Part shown: positions 8,342 through 14,686 of the stretch, one piece after another
Numbering within the stretch: the first letter of the stretch is position 1
How the letters are laid out: every line of letters begins with the position of its first letter
Origin: Alphaproteobacteria bacterium
GTDB lineage: Bacteria; Pseudomonadota; Alphaproteobacteria; JAGOMX01
Assembly (NCBI GenBank): GCA_016742295.1
Contig: JACVCA010000006.1
Coordinates: 1 to 19,705, forward strand
Length of the DNA: 19,705 nucleotides
Direction of reading: 5' to 3'
Program-made: the position numbers and the translations under genes
Notes under the pieces: generated by a model
Databases searched by the model: none
Told to the model about the DNA's origin: nothing
What the model saw: only the letters and a program-made list of their open reading frames with translations

Positions 8342-9478
8342 TTATCCATTAAATACTAAAGCTACACGGTTTCCAGGGTAACGGTGAAGTGCACCTGCCA
8401 ACTCAAGTTCAAGCAGGACAAATTGTATCATCTTAGGACACATCTGACATTGCTGGGCCAGTTCGTCAAGCCCTATTGGGTTATAATTTAAGTTTTTAAG
8501 TATAATTTTATGGGCGGACTTTAAATCTGCATCAGACAAAATATTAGGGCTGTTTAAGGATTGGTCAGGATTTGCCCTTGATTGAGGTGAAAAATCCCCC
8601 GATACAGTCGCTACAATATCTTCTGCCGATTGAACCAGAAGAGCCCCTTGTTGAATCAGGTGATTGCAGCCTTGCGAACGGGGATCAAAAGGTGAGCCTG
8701 GTACGGCAAAGATTTCTCGGCCTTGGTCTAAGGCAGTGCGGGCGGTGATCAAGGAACCTGATTTTAAAGCTGCTTCAATGATAACAACCCCCCGAGAAAT
8801 TCCAGAAATAATTCGGTTGCGTCTTGGAAAAAAGCTTGCTTGAGGTACAGTCCCAAAAGGTACCTCACTTACAATGCTGCCTTGTTCGGCAATTTGTTGA
8901 TAGAGACTGGCATTTTCAGGAGGATAAATATAATCAATTCCTCCGGCGAGGATGGCAATCGTGCCGGTTGCAAGAGCTCCCTTATGAGCTGCAGTATCAA
9001 TCCCTCGGGCAAGTCCTGAAGCAATTGGCCATCCAAGTTGGCCCAATTCTCTTGCTATTTTAGTAGTAAAATTTTGTGCGTTCAGGGAGGCATTACGCGC
9101 ACCAACAATGGCTAAGACAGGTTGGTTAAGTAAAGCCGGGCCTTTAACGCTTAAAACCGGGGGTGCATCACTGAGAGTTTTGAGAGCATCAGGATAATTT
9201 GGATCATTGGCAAGAATTAACCGTGCTCCATAGCTTTTAAGGTCTGCACATTCTTTAAGGGCCTGAGTTTCAGAATAAATCGCTAAGGGTTTTTTACGCC
9301 CGGATTTTTTAGCAAAATCAGGAAGTCCATAAAGGGCTTCGCTTGCTGAGCCAAATTTATCCAGCAAGCTATAGAAAGTGATAGGGCCAATTCCTTCAGT
9401 ACGAATCAGCCTTAACCAGGCAATTGTTTCTTGTTTAGTGGGGAGGTTGAGGGAGGGAAGATTGTGGTTTGCACCCAA
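8342..9478 (-). CDS. dprA: DNA processing protein DprA (Smf)
   Basis: DprA binds incoming single-stranded DNA and loads RecA during transformation. Residues 20-45 form an N-terminal helix-hairpin-like segment (WLRLIRTEGIGPITFY). The Rossmann-like core runs from about 110 to 290, with LAIVGARNAS (122-131), ASGLARGIDTAAHKGAL (153-169), AGGIDYIYPPEN and FFPRRNRIISG (216-226). SGSLITA (240-246) and FAVPGSPFDPRSQGCN complete the family pattern. A C-terminal winged helix covers about 318-375. The only good start is TTG at 9478, with AAGAG about 7 bases upstream; the gene then overlaps the end of plsY by 44 bases. No com pilus genes are in the window, so competence cannot be judged. The start is less certain than the identity. 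Confidence 0.93.
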   Translation of the reverse strand: MGANHNLPSLNLPTKQETIAWLRLIRTEGIGPITFYSLLDKFGSASEALYGLPDFAKKSGRKKPLAIYSETQALKECADLKSYGARLILANDPNYPDALKTLSDAPPVLSVKGPALLNQPVLAIVGARNASLNAQNFTTKIARELGQLGWPIASGLARGIDTAAHKGALATGTIAILAGGIDYIYPPENASLYQQIAEQGSIVSEVPFGTVPQASFFPRRNRIISGISRGVVIIEAALKSGSLITARTALDQGREIFAVPGSPFDPRSQGCNHLIQQGALLVQSAEDIVATVSGDFSPQSRANPDQSLNSPNILSDADLKSAHKIILKNLNYNPIGLDELAQQCQMCPKMIQFVLLELELAGALHRYPGNRVALVFNG

Positions 9479-10163
9479 TTTTTGGCTCTTGTTTTTGAAT
9501 CAATCTTTTAATATTGCCATAATGGGAAATAAAAATCAAGAGATTGAGAATAAAAGAAAAAAGCATTAAATGCTTATCGGAAACAAGGTAAGCATACAGA
9601 GGTACAAGGGTAGTAGTAGTAAGAGCTGCAAGCGAGGAGTATCTAAAAATTGCTGCGACTAAAATCCAGGTAGCAAGAGCAGCTAAGGCTATGGGCCAGG
9701 AAAGTACAAGCAACAGGCCGAAAGCGGTCGCGACTCCTTTTCCACCTTTAAAATTAAGCCAAATCGGAAAAATGTGACCCAGTAGGGCGCCTAAGGCTAC
9801 TAGATAGATCGTAAAGAGGTAAATTTCTGAATAAGGCTTATAAAGCCATAAGGTCGTCCAGACGGCCACTGCACCTTTCATCCCATCAAGAAGCAAAGTC
9901 ATCGCAGCAAGCCCTTTTCGCCCTGTACGTAGAACATTGGTGGCGCCAATGTTGCCTGAGCCGAGTTTCCTGATGTCTGTTTTCTCAAAAAAGCGTGTTA
10001 AGAGATAGCCAAAAGGGATGGAGCCAAATGTATAGCCAAAGAAAAAAGGGTAGAAGCCTTCAGTATAAAACCAGTGGTGTTGATGAGAACCCCACAGAGA
10101 GAAAGTAAATGCTGCCGCAATGAAAATAACAAATATAATTTTAAACAATAACCTAGCATTCAT
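9435..10163 (-). CDS. plsY: Glycerol-3-phosphate acyltransferase PlsY
   Basis: Integral membrane acyltransferase that moves the acyl chain from acyl-phosphate to glycerol-3-phosphate, the first step of phospholipid synthesis. It has the three PlsY signature regions: GSIPFGYLLTR (48-57), SGNIGATNVLRT (69-80) and GHIFPIWLNFKGGKGVAT (129-146). There are several hydrophobic segments after these. It has 242 residues where PlsY is usually near 200. The excess is an added N-terminal hydrophobic segment (about 5-24) plus a linker, and a short hydrophilic tail from 219. The ATG at 10163 has no strong ribosome site, so a later start is possible but none is obvious. First gene of plsY-dprA-topA-rnr. Confidence 0.93.
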   Translation of the reverse strand: MNARLLFKIIFVIFIAAAFTFSLWGSHQHHWFYTEGFYPFFFGYTFGSIPFGYLLTRFFEKTDIRKLGSGNIGATNVLRTGRKGLAAMTLLLDGMKGAVAVWTTLWLYKPYSEIYLFTIYLVALGALLGHIFPIWLNFKGGKGVATAFGLLLVLSWPIALAALATWILVAAIFRYSSLAALTTTTLVPLYAYLVSDKHLMLFSFILNLLIFISHYGNIKRLIQKQEPKIGCKPQSSLPQPPH

Positions 10164-10199
10164 AAGAAGGGTGCCTAAATCTAAATTTGATTAAGACAT

Positions 10200-10228
10200 A
10201 CTCTACGTAAGTCTATGAATTTTGACAA
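10200..10228 (-). promoter_or_regulatory. Candidate promoter of the plsY-dprA-topA-rnr operon
   Basis: On the minus strand TTGTCA (10228-10223), a 17-base spacer and TAGAGT (10205-10200) lie about 37 bases upstream of the plsY ATG. No other gene on this strand begins in the 213-base gap, so it would serve the four-gene run. Prediction from sequence only. Confidence 0.4.
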
Positions 10229-10376
10229 GTGCTTGCTAAAATATTGTAAATTCATCTTAAGAATAAAACCTAAAGTCACTTTAATGAGAATGAAGTGTTT
10301 ATTGGAAAGATACGAAAGATTGGGTGAAAAAGTGTAAAATAATTAAAGGTGCCGAATTAATAAACTATTATAGGAC

Positions 10377-11519
10377 CTAATGACTTAGCGCTTCTTTCAA
10401 ACTTTGAACTTTAATTTCTTTTTCGAGAGCATAGGATCGTTCTCCAGGGGTTATGATAGTAAGGCTATCTAATTTTAAATCTTCCATAGCAATGTACATG
10501 GATTTTGTCACTTTTGGCGCTTCAGAATATTTGAATTCAAAACCATGACGCTGGCTACCTTTAATAACTAATAAGTCAAGTTCAGCGCCCTTTTCAGTAG
10601 CCCAAAAATAAAATTCATATAAATCATTATCGTATGAATGGATTAGATTTTCTAGAGCATATCCTTCCCAGGATGCACCACATTTCGGGTGGGTTAAAAT
10701 GTTATTATTTGATACTCCAAGTAATGCATGCAAAATACCACTATCACGGATATATAATTTAGGACGCTTAACCTGTCGCTTAGATATATTGACAAACCAT
10801 GGTTTTAACTGTCGGATCATAAAGCAACCTTCTAAAATATCTATGTAACGTTTGATGGTTTTGTCTGTCATATCTAAAGATCGCGATAGTTCAGAGATAT
10901 TGGCAATTTGCCCATGATAATGCGCGAGCATATTCCAGAGCCTTCGCATATTACCAGGCACAATTTGAATACCCATCATGGAAAGATCACGCTCAAGAAA
11001 GTTTTTGATATAATTAATTCGCCATTTTTCACTTTGGAAAGGGGAGGGAGCTAAAAATGATCGAGGAAATCCACCAAGCATCCAATGCTTATACATATCA
11101 TTTACTTCATTGAGCTGAAAAGGAGGAAGCTCAATATAAGAAATTCGTCCTGCTAAGGACTCGCTACTTTGTTGGATAAGGTCTTGCGAAGCGCTTCCTA
11201 AGATAAGAAATTTTTTATCAGAGTTATCCACTAGAAATCGCAGATAAGGAAATAGATCAGGCCTTCTTTGAATTTCATCAATAACAATTACCCCTTCCAG
11301 GGACGACAATGTCAGAGAGGGTGATTCTAGCATCGCTAAATCTTGAGGATTTTCCAAATCAAAAAGATGAGCTGACGTCAAATCTTGCATGTAAAGCTTG
11401 GCAAGCGTTGTTTTACCGCACTGGCGCGGGCCAAGAATAGCGCACACAGAATGCAATGCGAATGCTTCCTGAATTTGGAGAAGATAATGATTTCTGTTGA
11501 TCACGATAATGACTCTCAC
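10377..11519 (-). CDS. AAA ATPase with C-terminal DUF4143 (nuclease-fold) domain
   Basis: Member of the large COG1373-type ATPase family (AAA_14 plus DUF4143), whose cellular role is unknown. The ATPase part has Walker A GPRQCGKTT (30-38, K36), Walker B VIVIDEIQ (78-84; D81, E82) and a sensor-like ILGSASQDL (106-114). A winged-helix-like stretch occupies about 195-240. DUF4143 follows, with KLYIRDSGILHALLG (254-268) and SWEGYALENLI (283-293). The end, ELDLLVI-x9-FEFKYSEA, keeps the D315, E328, K330 pattern of PD-(D/E)XK folds with E290 upstream, so a nuclease-like site is possible. The start is GTG at 11519 with AAAGGTG about 7 bases before it; an in-frame GTG at 11504 would give the family-like start (M)INRNHYL. 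It stands alone between housekeeping genes and the accessory stretch. Confidence 0.85.
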   Translation of the reverse strand: MRVIIVINRNHYLLQIQEAFALHSVCAILGPRQCGKTTLAKLYMQDLTSAHLFDLENPQDLAMLESPSLTLSSLEGVIVIDEIQRRPDLFPYLRFLVDNSDKKFLILGSASQDLIQQSSESLAGRISYIELPPFQLNEVNDMYKHWMLGGFPRSFLAPSPFQSEKWRINYIKNFLERDLSMMGIQIVPGNMRRLWNMLAHYHGQIANISELSRSLDMTDKTIKRYIDILEGCFMIRQLKPWFVNISKRQVKRPKLYIRDSGILHALLGVSNNNILTHPKCGASWEGYALENLIHSYDNDLYEFYFWATEKGAELDLLVIKGSQRHGFEFKYSEAPKVTKSMYIAMEDLKLDSLTIITPGERSYALEKEIKVQSLKEALSH

Positions 11520-11535
11520 ATTAAGACACCTTTTA

Positions 11536-11565
11536 ATAATACCTCGTATTTAAGGTATTAAGCAA
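11536..11565 (-). promoter_or_regulatory. Promoter with internal palindrome upstream of the AAA ATPase gene
   Basis: On the minus strand TTGCTT (11565-11560), an 18-base spacer and TATTAT (11541-11536). A perfect 8-base inverted repeat, TAATACCT (11537-11544) and AGGTATTA (11553-11560) on the plus strand with an 8-base centre, covers the -10 box and spacer. That is a typical place for an operator. A second, competing pairing exists (CCTCGTA at 11542-11548 with TACGAGG at 11573-11579). The regulator is unknown. Confidence 0.35.
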
Positions 11566-11583
11566 CCGAAATTACGAGGAATA

Positions 11584-11697
11584 ATGGAGAGCTTAAAAAT
11601 TAAAATGGGAATGAAGAGTACTGTTAAGTTGGCTGGTGCTTTGATAAAAAGTGAAAGCTTGTTTAAAAAAGCTTTCACTTTAAAGCAGATAACTTGA
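11584..11697 (+). CDS. Possible small basic peptide, 37 residues
   Basis: Short open frame starting MESLKIKMGMKS with GAGGA about 5 bases before the ATG, a better ribosome site than many larger genes here have. It encodes 8 Lys against 2 Glu and alternating hydrophobic residues, so it would be a cationic, possibly amphipathic peptide. Its second half coincides with a 13-base-pair hairpin that looks like a terminator for the opposite strand, which argues against coding. No homologue is recognised. It may be chance. Confidence 0.18.
   Translation: MESLKIKMGMKSTVKLAGALIKSESLFKKAFTLKQIT
11643..11681 (-). terminator. Rho-independent terminator (minus strand)
   Basis: A perfect 13-base-pair stem, AAAGTGAAAGCTT (11648-11660) with AAGCTTTCACTTT (11669-11681), and an 8-base loop. 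Read on the minus strand it is followed by TTTTTATC, a U-tract. It lies about 130 bases beyond the FG-GAP gene stop and shields the ATPase gene promoter from read-through. Confidence 0.6.
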
Positions 11698-11761
11698 CTG
11701 TACTATCTGTATAGATAGCTAGAAGTCTAAGTTGCTTGTATCTTTAATAAATGATAAAGAG

Positions 11762-11788
11762 CGATCCTCCTTTTAAGAAAGACCGCTA
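11762..11788 (-). terminator. Weak hairpin just after the FG-GAP gene
   Basis: On the minus strand AGCGGTC pairs with GATCGCT (one G-U pair) around a U/A/G-rich loop, starting about 23 bases after the stop codon, followed by CTTTATC. It may act with the stronger terminator further on. Confidence 0.3.
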
Positions 11789-11810
11789 TTTAAATAAGCT
11801 TAACTTGTGC

Positions 11811-13259
11811 TTAGTTTCCTAAAGCTGGTAGTACTGTTCCAAAACTTAACATAGGTGCTTGAGGCAAAGTTCCAATCGCACTTAACTCTGTCTTTGAAGT
11901 AAAGCTCATTGGTGCTCCAGTCTCTGTTGTTCCTAACAGCAATGCTTGCATATAAGGTGATAAAGGTGTGCTCACTTCTCTTGCATATTCTCGGTTGAGA
12001 TCGCCTAAATAGCTTTCAAAACGCTTTACTGTTTTTGCAGTAATAGCTTGAGGATACTCAAGAGCTTCTTCCATATCTCTTACGAGGTCGTTTAGGTTAA
12101 ACACATACCCTTTATCTGCAGCTTCTTCTATAAGGTCTTTACACTTGTTCTTTAAACTTACCAAAGACTCAGCTTCAGAAGAAAGGGGTACTTGCGTTTG
12201 AGATGATGACCATAAAGCCTTTACCCCTTCATACCACCTCGCAGGTGAATACCAAGGAATATGATGGCGTAAGCTTATGCTATCAGAAGTGCTTATAGGG
12301 AGAGAGTCTGGTAATGAAAAACGTGGGAAGGCTTGTGTGTCTTCTAAAACATTCACTTTTTCTTTCTCTTCTAAAGAAAGTAAACTTTTAGAAACTTTCA
12401 AAGTATTTTTAAAAGTCTTATCATATTTTAAGTTACTTGCAACTCGGAGAAATTGTTCTTGAACAGATTCTTTTGCTTTCCAAAGACCGTTATCTATCAG
12501 AGAAAAACTTTTATTGCCATAAATAACATAGCTGGTACCCGCATTATTGTTGGCAGACCAAGCCCCCACAATGACGTCACTAATGCCATCAGCATTGATA
12601 TCTCCGGCATAACTAACAGAGTGTCCGGATTGATCCCCCTCTTCAGCACCTTGGATGATCAACCCTTGTGCTGGATCCAAATCAGCAAGATAAAGGGGCC
12701 CGGGGTAGCCCCCTTTCAGTCCATAAATGACATAACTTTCCCCTATGTCATTCTTGGCATACGGGGCGCTTATAATGACGTCACTAATGCCATCAGCATT
12801 AATATCACCTGCGTAACTGACAGAAGTGCCCGAGCCATCACGTGAAGAAATTCCTAAAATAGAAAATCCCTGGCTTGCATCTAATTTGGCAAGGTCAATA
12901 GGCCCTGGATATCCACCTTCTCGTCCATAAAGAATATAACTTGCCCCTGTATTATAGTTGGTTCCAAAAGCACCCACAATGACATCACTAATACCATCCG
13001 CATTGATATCTCCTGCATAGCTGACAGATTGCCCTGTCCAATCACCTGTTTCAGCACCTTGCATAACAAACCCTTGGTTAGCTTTGAGAGTAGCTAGGTG
13101 AATTACATTTGAATCTTCATTAATCTGCTTGTCTGGCTTTGAAGTTTTGTGCCCTTGTTCATCTGCAATTTCCACGACACATCCATAACAATTTGTTATA
13201 TAGAAACTTGTTGATAGTATTAAAGCACTTAAAAAAGATAATACTGGGAACTTCTTCAT
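11811..13259 (-). CDS. Exported protein with three FG-GAP (integrin-alpha-like) repeats and a unique C-terminal domain
   Basis: Secreted or periplasmic protein of 482 residues. Signal peptide about 1-26 (MKK, then hydrophobic stretch, ending near CYG). Three tandem repeats of 68 residues follow (about 55-122, 123-190, 191-249). Each has QGF/L, SVSYAGD and the calcium-loop motif DINADGISD (Asp84, 152, 220) and ends in Y-I/V-I/L-YG. This is the FG-GAP pattern of integrin-alpha beta-propeller blades. Complete propellers have about seven blades, so three would need oligomerisation or another fold. The rest (about 255-482) is unlike any family I know, mostly helix-forming with a Pro/Ser/Thr-rich end. 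GGGAG lies about 7 bases before the ATG. Function unknown; a surface or host-contact role is inference. Confidence 0.85.
   Translation of the reverse strand: MKKFPVLSFLSALILSTSFYITNCYGCVVEIADEQGHKTSKPDKQINEDSNVIHLATLKANQGFVMQGAETGDWTGQSVSYAGDINADGISDVIVGAFGTNYNTGASYILYGREGGYPGPIDLAKLDASQGFSILGISSRDGSGTSVSYAGDINADGISDVIISAPYAKNDIGESYVIYGLKGGYPGPLYLADLDPAQGLIIQGAEEGDQSGHSVSYAGDINADGISDVIVGAWSANNNAGTSYVIYGNKSFSLIDNGLWKAKESVQEQFLRVASNLKYDKTFKNTLKVSKSLLSLEEKEKVNVLEDTQAFPRFSLPDSLPISTSDSISLRHHIPWYSPARWYEGVKALWSSSQTQVPLSSEAESLVSLKNKCKDLIEEAADKGYVFNLNDLVRDMEEALEYPQAITAKTVKRFESYLGDLNREYAREVSTPLSPYMQALLLGTTETGAPMSFTSKTELSAIGTLPQAPMLSFGTVLPALGN
12513..13097 (-). repeat. Three tandem 204-base coding repeats (FG-GAP blades)
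   Basis: Copies at 13097-12894, 12893-12690 and 12689-12513 (the last shorter). The best conserved core, about 50 bases coding SVSYAGDINADGISDVI, starts near 12569, 12773 and 12977 on the plus strand, exactly 204 bases apart, and differs only at a few mostly third-codon positions. The similarity at DNA level points to recent duplication or gene conversion. Confidence 0.85.
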
Positions 13260-13284
13260 GACCTCTCTCCCTTATTATTAAATG

Positions 13285-13317
13285 AGCTATTCTTAAAATA
13301 CTCTTTAAAGAATAGCT
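13285..13317 (-). promoter_or_regulatory. Hairpin in the leader of the FG-GAP gene
   Basis: Perfect 10-base inverted repeat AGCTATTCTT (13285-13294) and AAGAATAGCT (13308-13317) with a 13-base loop, placed 25 bases upstream of the start codon and inside the predicted leader RNA. It could be a stabilising or regulatory stem; there is no U-tract typical of a terminator on the minus strand. Confidence 0.4.
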
Positions 13318-13367
13318 TAAGTAAGCATATTGGCTTAAAAAATATATTTTTTTTCTTACCATTATCG

Positions 13368-13396
13368 ACACTAAAATAAGCACTCAGCCATGTCAA
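13368..13396 (-). promoter_or_regulatory. Candidate promoter of the FG-GAP gene
   Basis: On the minus strand TTGACA (13396-13391), a 17-base spacer and TAGTGT (13373-13368). This would give a leader of about 100 bases that contains the 13285-13317 hairpin. The -35 is perfect, the -10 weak. Confidence 0.4.
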
Positions 13397-13532
13397 TAAT
13401 GGAATGACTCTTTTAAATAAATTTTAATGAACAGTTTGGTTAAGCTTAATATTGAGCTTCTCCTTTATAATAAGTCTCCTTTTAAATTAGCAGGGTGGGA
13501 TTCATTATACGGGAAAGTTCAAAAGGGATTTA

Positions 13533-13561
13533 TTGCAACTTTGAGATGAAAGTAATATATG
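13533..13561 (+). promoter_or_regulatory. Possible promoter of the 97-residue exported protein gene
   Basis: TTGCAA (13533-13538), 17 bases, TATATG (13556-13561), 64 bases upstream of the first ATG. Weak match in AT-rich DNA. Confidence 0.25.
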
Positions 13562-13625
13562 TAAAATAGTATTAGAAAGGAAGTATTATTACTTATTTTT
13601 TATGCAAAAGTGATAATAAGTTAAA

Positions 13626-13919
13626 ATGGGGTTTCTCTCATCTATGTACAAAGTAGCCATCGTATTTACCTCCGTTTCTTTTATGTTATCTACTAATGCT
13701 GGATTAGCAACTTCGATTTCGATTGAAGAACTGAAAGAAGATCCAAAACCTTTGCAAAAAAAGAGTGAGGAGCAAATCTTGGAAAAAGGTAGTTCTTTTG
13801 TTCCAAAATTGCCTGCTATAGATGAAAAAGAAATTGAAGCGGCTTCAAGAAGAGCAGATAGAATGCTAGGATTTAAAAAAAAGAATAATTTACAATATAA
13901 CAAGTATAGAGAAAATTAA
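13626..13919 (+). CDS. Small exported protein of unknown function
   Basis: 97 residues, family not recognised. The N-terminus looks like a signal peptide: Met7-Tyr-Lys, hydrophobic VAIVFTSVSFML and a likely cut near Ala25 or Ala28. The mature part of about 70 residues is hydrophilic and highly charged, without cysteine. It runs EELKEDPKPLQKKSEEQ, then KLPAIDEKEIEAASRRADRM and a Lys/Asn-rich end. Neither ATG (13626 or codon 7 at 13644) has a strong ribosome site; the second gives a more typical signal peptide. The opposite strand is also open here but gives a Phe/Ser/Leu-rich shadow. It could be a small periplasmic or secreted protein; whether it is expressed is uncertain. Confidence 0.5.
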   Translation: MGFLSSMYKVAIVFTSVSFMLSTNAGLATSISIEELKEDPKPLQKKSEEQILEKGSSFVPKLPAIDEKEIEAASRRADRMLGFKKKNNLQYNKYREN

Positions 13920-14093
13920 ACATTCTTTCTTCCTCAGCCTAGTTTACATTAATACCAATTGGAATTGTCCTTTAACCGCTTGATGCCTGCTCAATTTTAG
14001 ATGGTCGAGGCTACAAGGTATTTTGATCATGCCCTAACGCCTAAATCGCTTTAACAATAACACAGCTTGAAAATATTCAATTCCTTTGCATTA

Positions 14094-14381
14094 TTATTCT
14101 ATAGCAAGAAGAAAAGTGTCTGATAGTGAACTTGCAGTGGCCATTGTTATCTGATAGTGGCATTGACCACCATTGGTTGGAACGGGAGTCGTCATAGTTA
14201 CGTTCGTAACACTACCAGCACGAGAGGCAGATTTTAATGTCCAACCACCGAAGTTTCCGGTGCTATACAGAGTAACAACCTCATTATTTGTTAGGTTTGG
14301 GCAAGAAATTGCATGGCCTGTTGCACAAGTTAAAATTGCTGCAGACAGTAAAATTGAATTCTTATTTATAAAATACTTCAT
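14094..14381 (-). CDS. Small exported two-cysteine protein
   Basis: 95 residues with a clear signal peptide (MKYFINKNSILLSAAILTCA, cut near GHA at about residue 24). The mature part is about 70 residues and starts ISCPNL. It is rich in Thr, Ser, Asn and Gly, with Cys27 and Cys74 placed to form one disulfide joining its ends. The pattern Cys-Pro near the mature start, a central FGGWTL and Cys-x-Tyr-x-Ile recalls small secreted proteins of the DUF3757 type found in intracellular gammaproteobacteria, but I cannot confirm membership. AGGAT about 8 bases before the ATG supports the start. It stands alone, with gaps on both sides. Role unknown. Confidence 0.6.
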   Translation of the reverse strand: MKYFINKNSILLSAAILTCATGHAISCPNLTNNEVVTLYSTGNFGGWTLKSASRAGSVTNVTMTTPVPTNGGQCHYQITMATASSLSDTFLLAIE

Positions 14382-14686
14382 TTTATAAATCCTATTTTAT
14401 TTATATAAATTAAATTTTATTTTGTATTGAACCATAGATATTAATATTATATTAATTATTTATAAAAAATTGAATGTATTTATAGAGCCTTCTCAGATGA
14501 AAAGATGGTAGTGTCATCTTAACCGTGAATGTATAAACATAATAATTTGATCGAGAGAATATTTTTAAGAATTCTAAGGATTTAAGAAAGACTTATTGAT
14601 GCCAATAAGCTATAGAGTAGATTATAGGGACAACACCCAAACTTCTTAAGTTATGTTAGATTAAAATTATAAGCTGGATTTAAGGG
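14382..14686. other. AT-rich gap before the histidine kinase gene
   Basis: About 305 bases with no convincing gene. It must contain the leaders of the two divergent genes; the composition makes promoter boxes too ambiguous to call. A small inverted repeat AAGATG (14502-14507) and CATCTT (14515-14520) is the only structure seen. Confidence 0.5.

Larger units (their letters stand above)
13260..13625. other. Gene-free stretch between divergent exported-protein genes
   Basis: Holds the leader and promoter of the FG-GAP gene on the minus strand and a possible promoter for the 97-residue protein gene on the plus strand. Otherwise it is AT-rich with no convincing reading frame. Confidence 0.6.

Noticed and set aside
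10222..10249. Plus-strand TTGACA with TTGTAA, promoter-like
   Set aside because: No plus-strand gene follows; the same bases fit better as the minus-strand plsY promoter.
12453..12845. 130-codon open frame opposite the FG-GAP gene
   Set aside because: It is a mirror of the repeats (the same internal repeat appears in it) and has no signal, site or family.
12513..13097. Evenly spaced repeats considered as a CRISPR array
   Set aside because: The 204-base period is in frame and encodes FG-GAP blades.
13589..13903. 104-codon minus-strand frame opposite the small exported protein
   Set aside because: Phe/Ser/Leu-rich shadow; the plus strand has a proper signal peptide instead.
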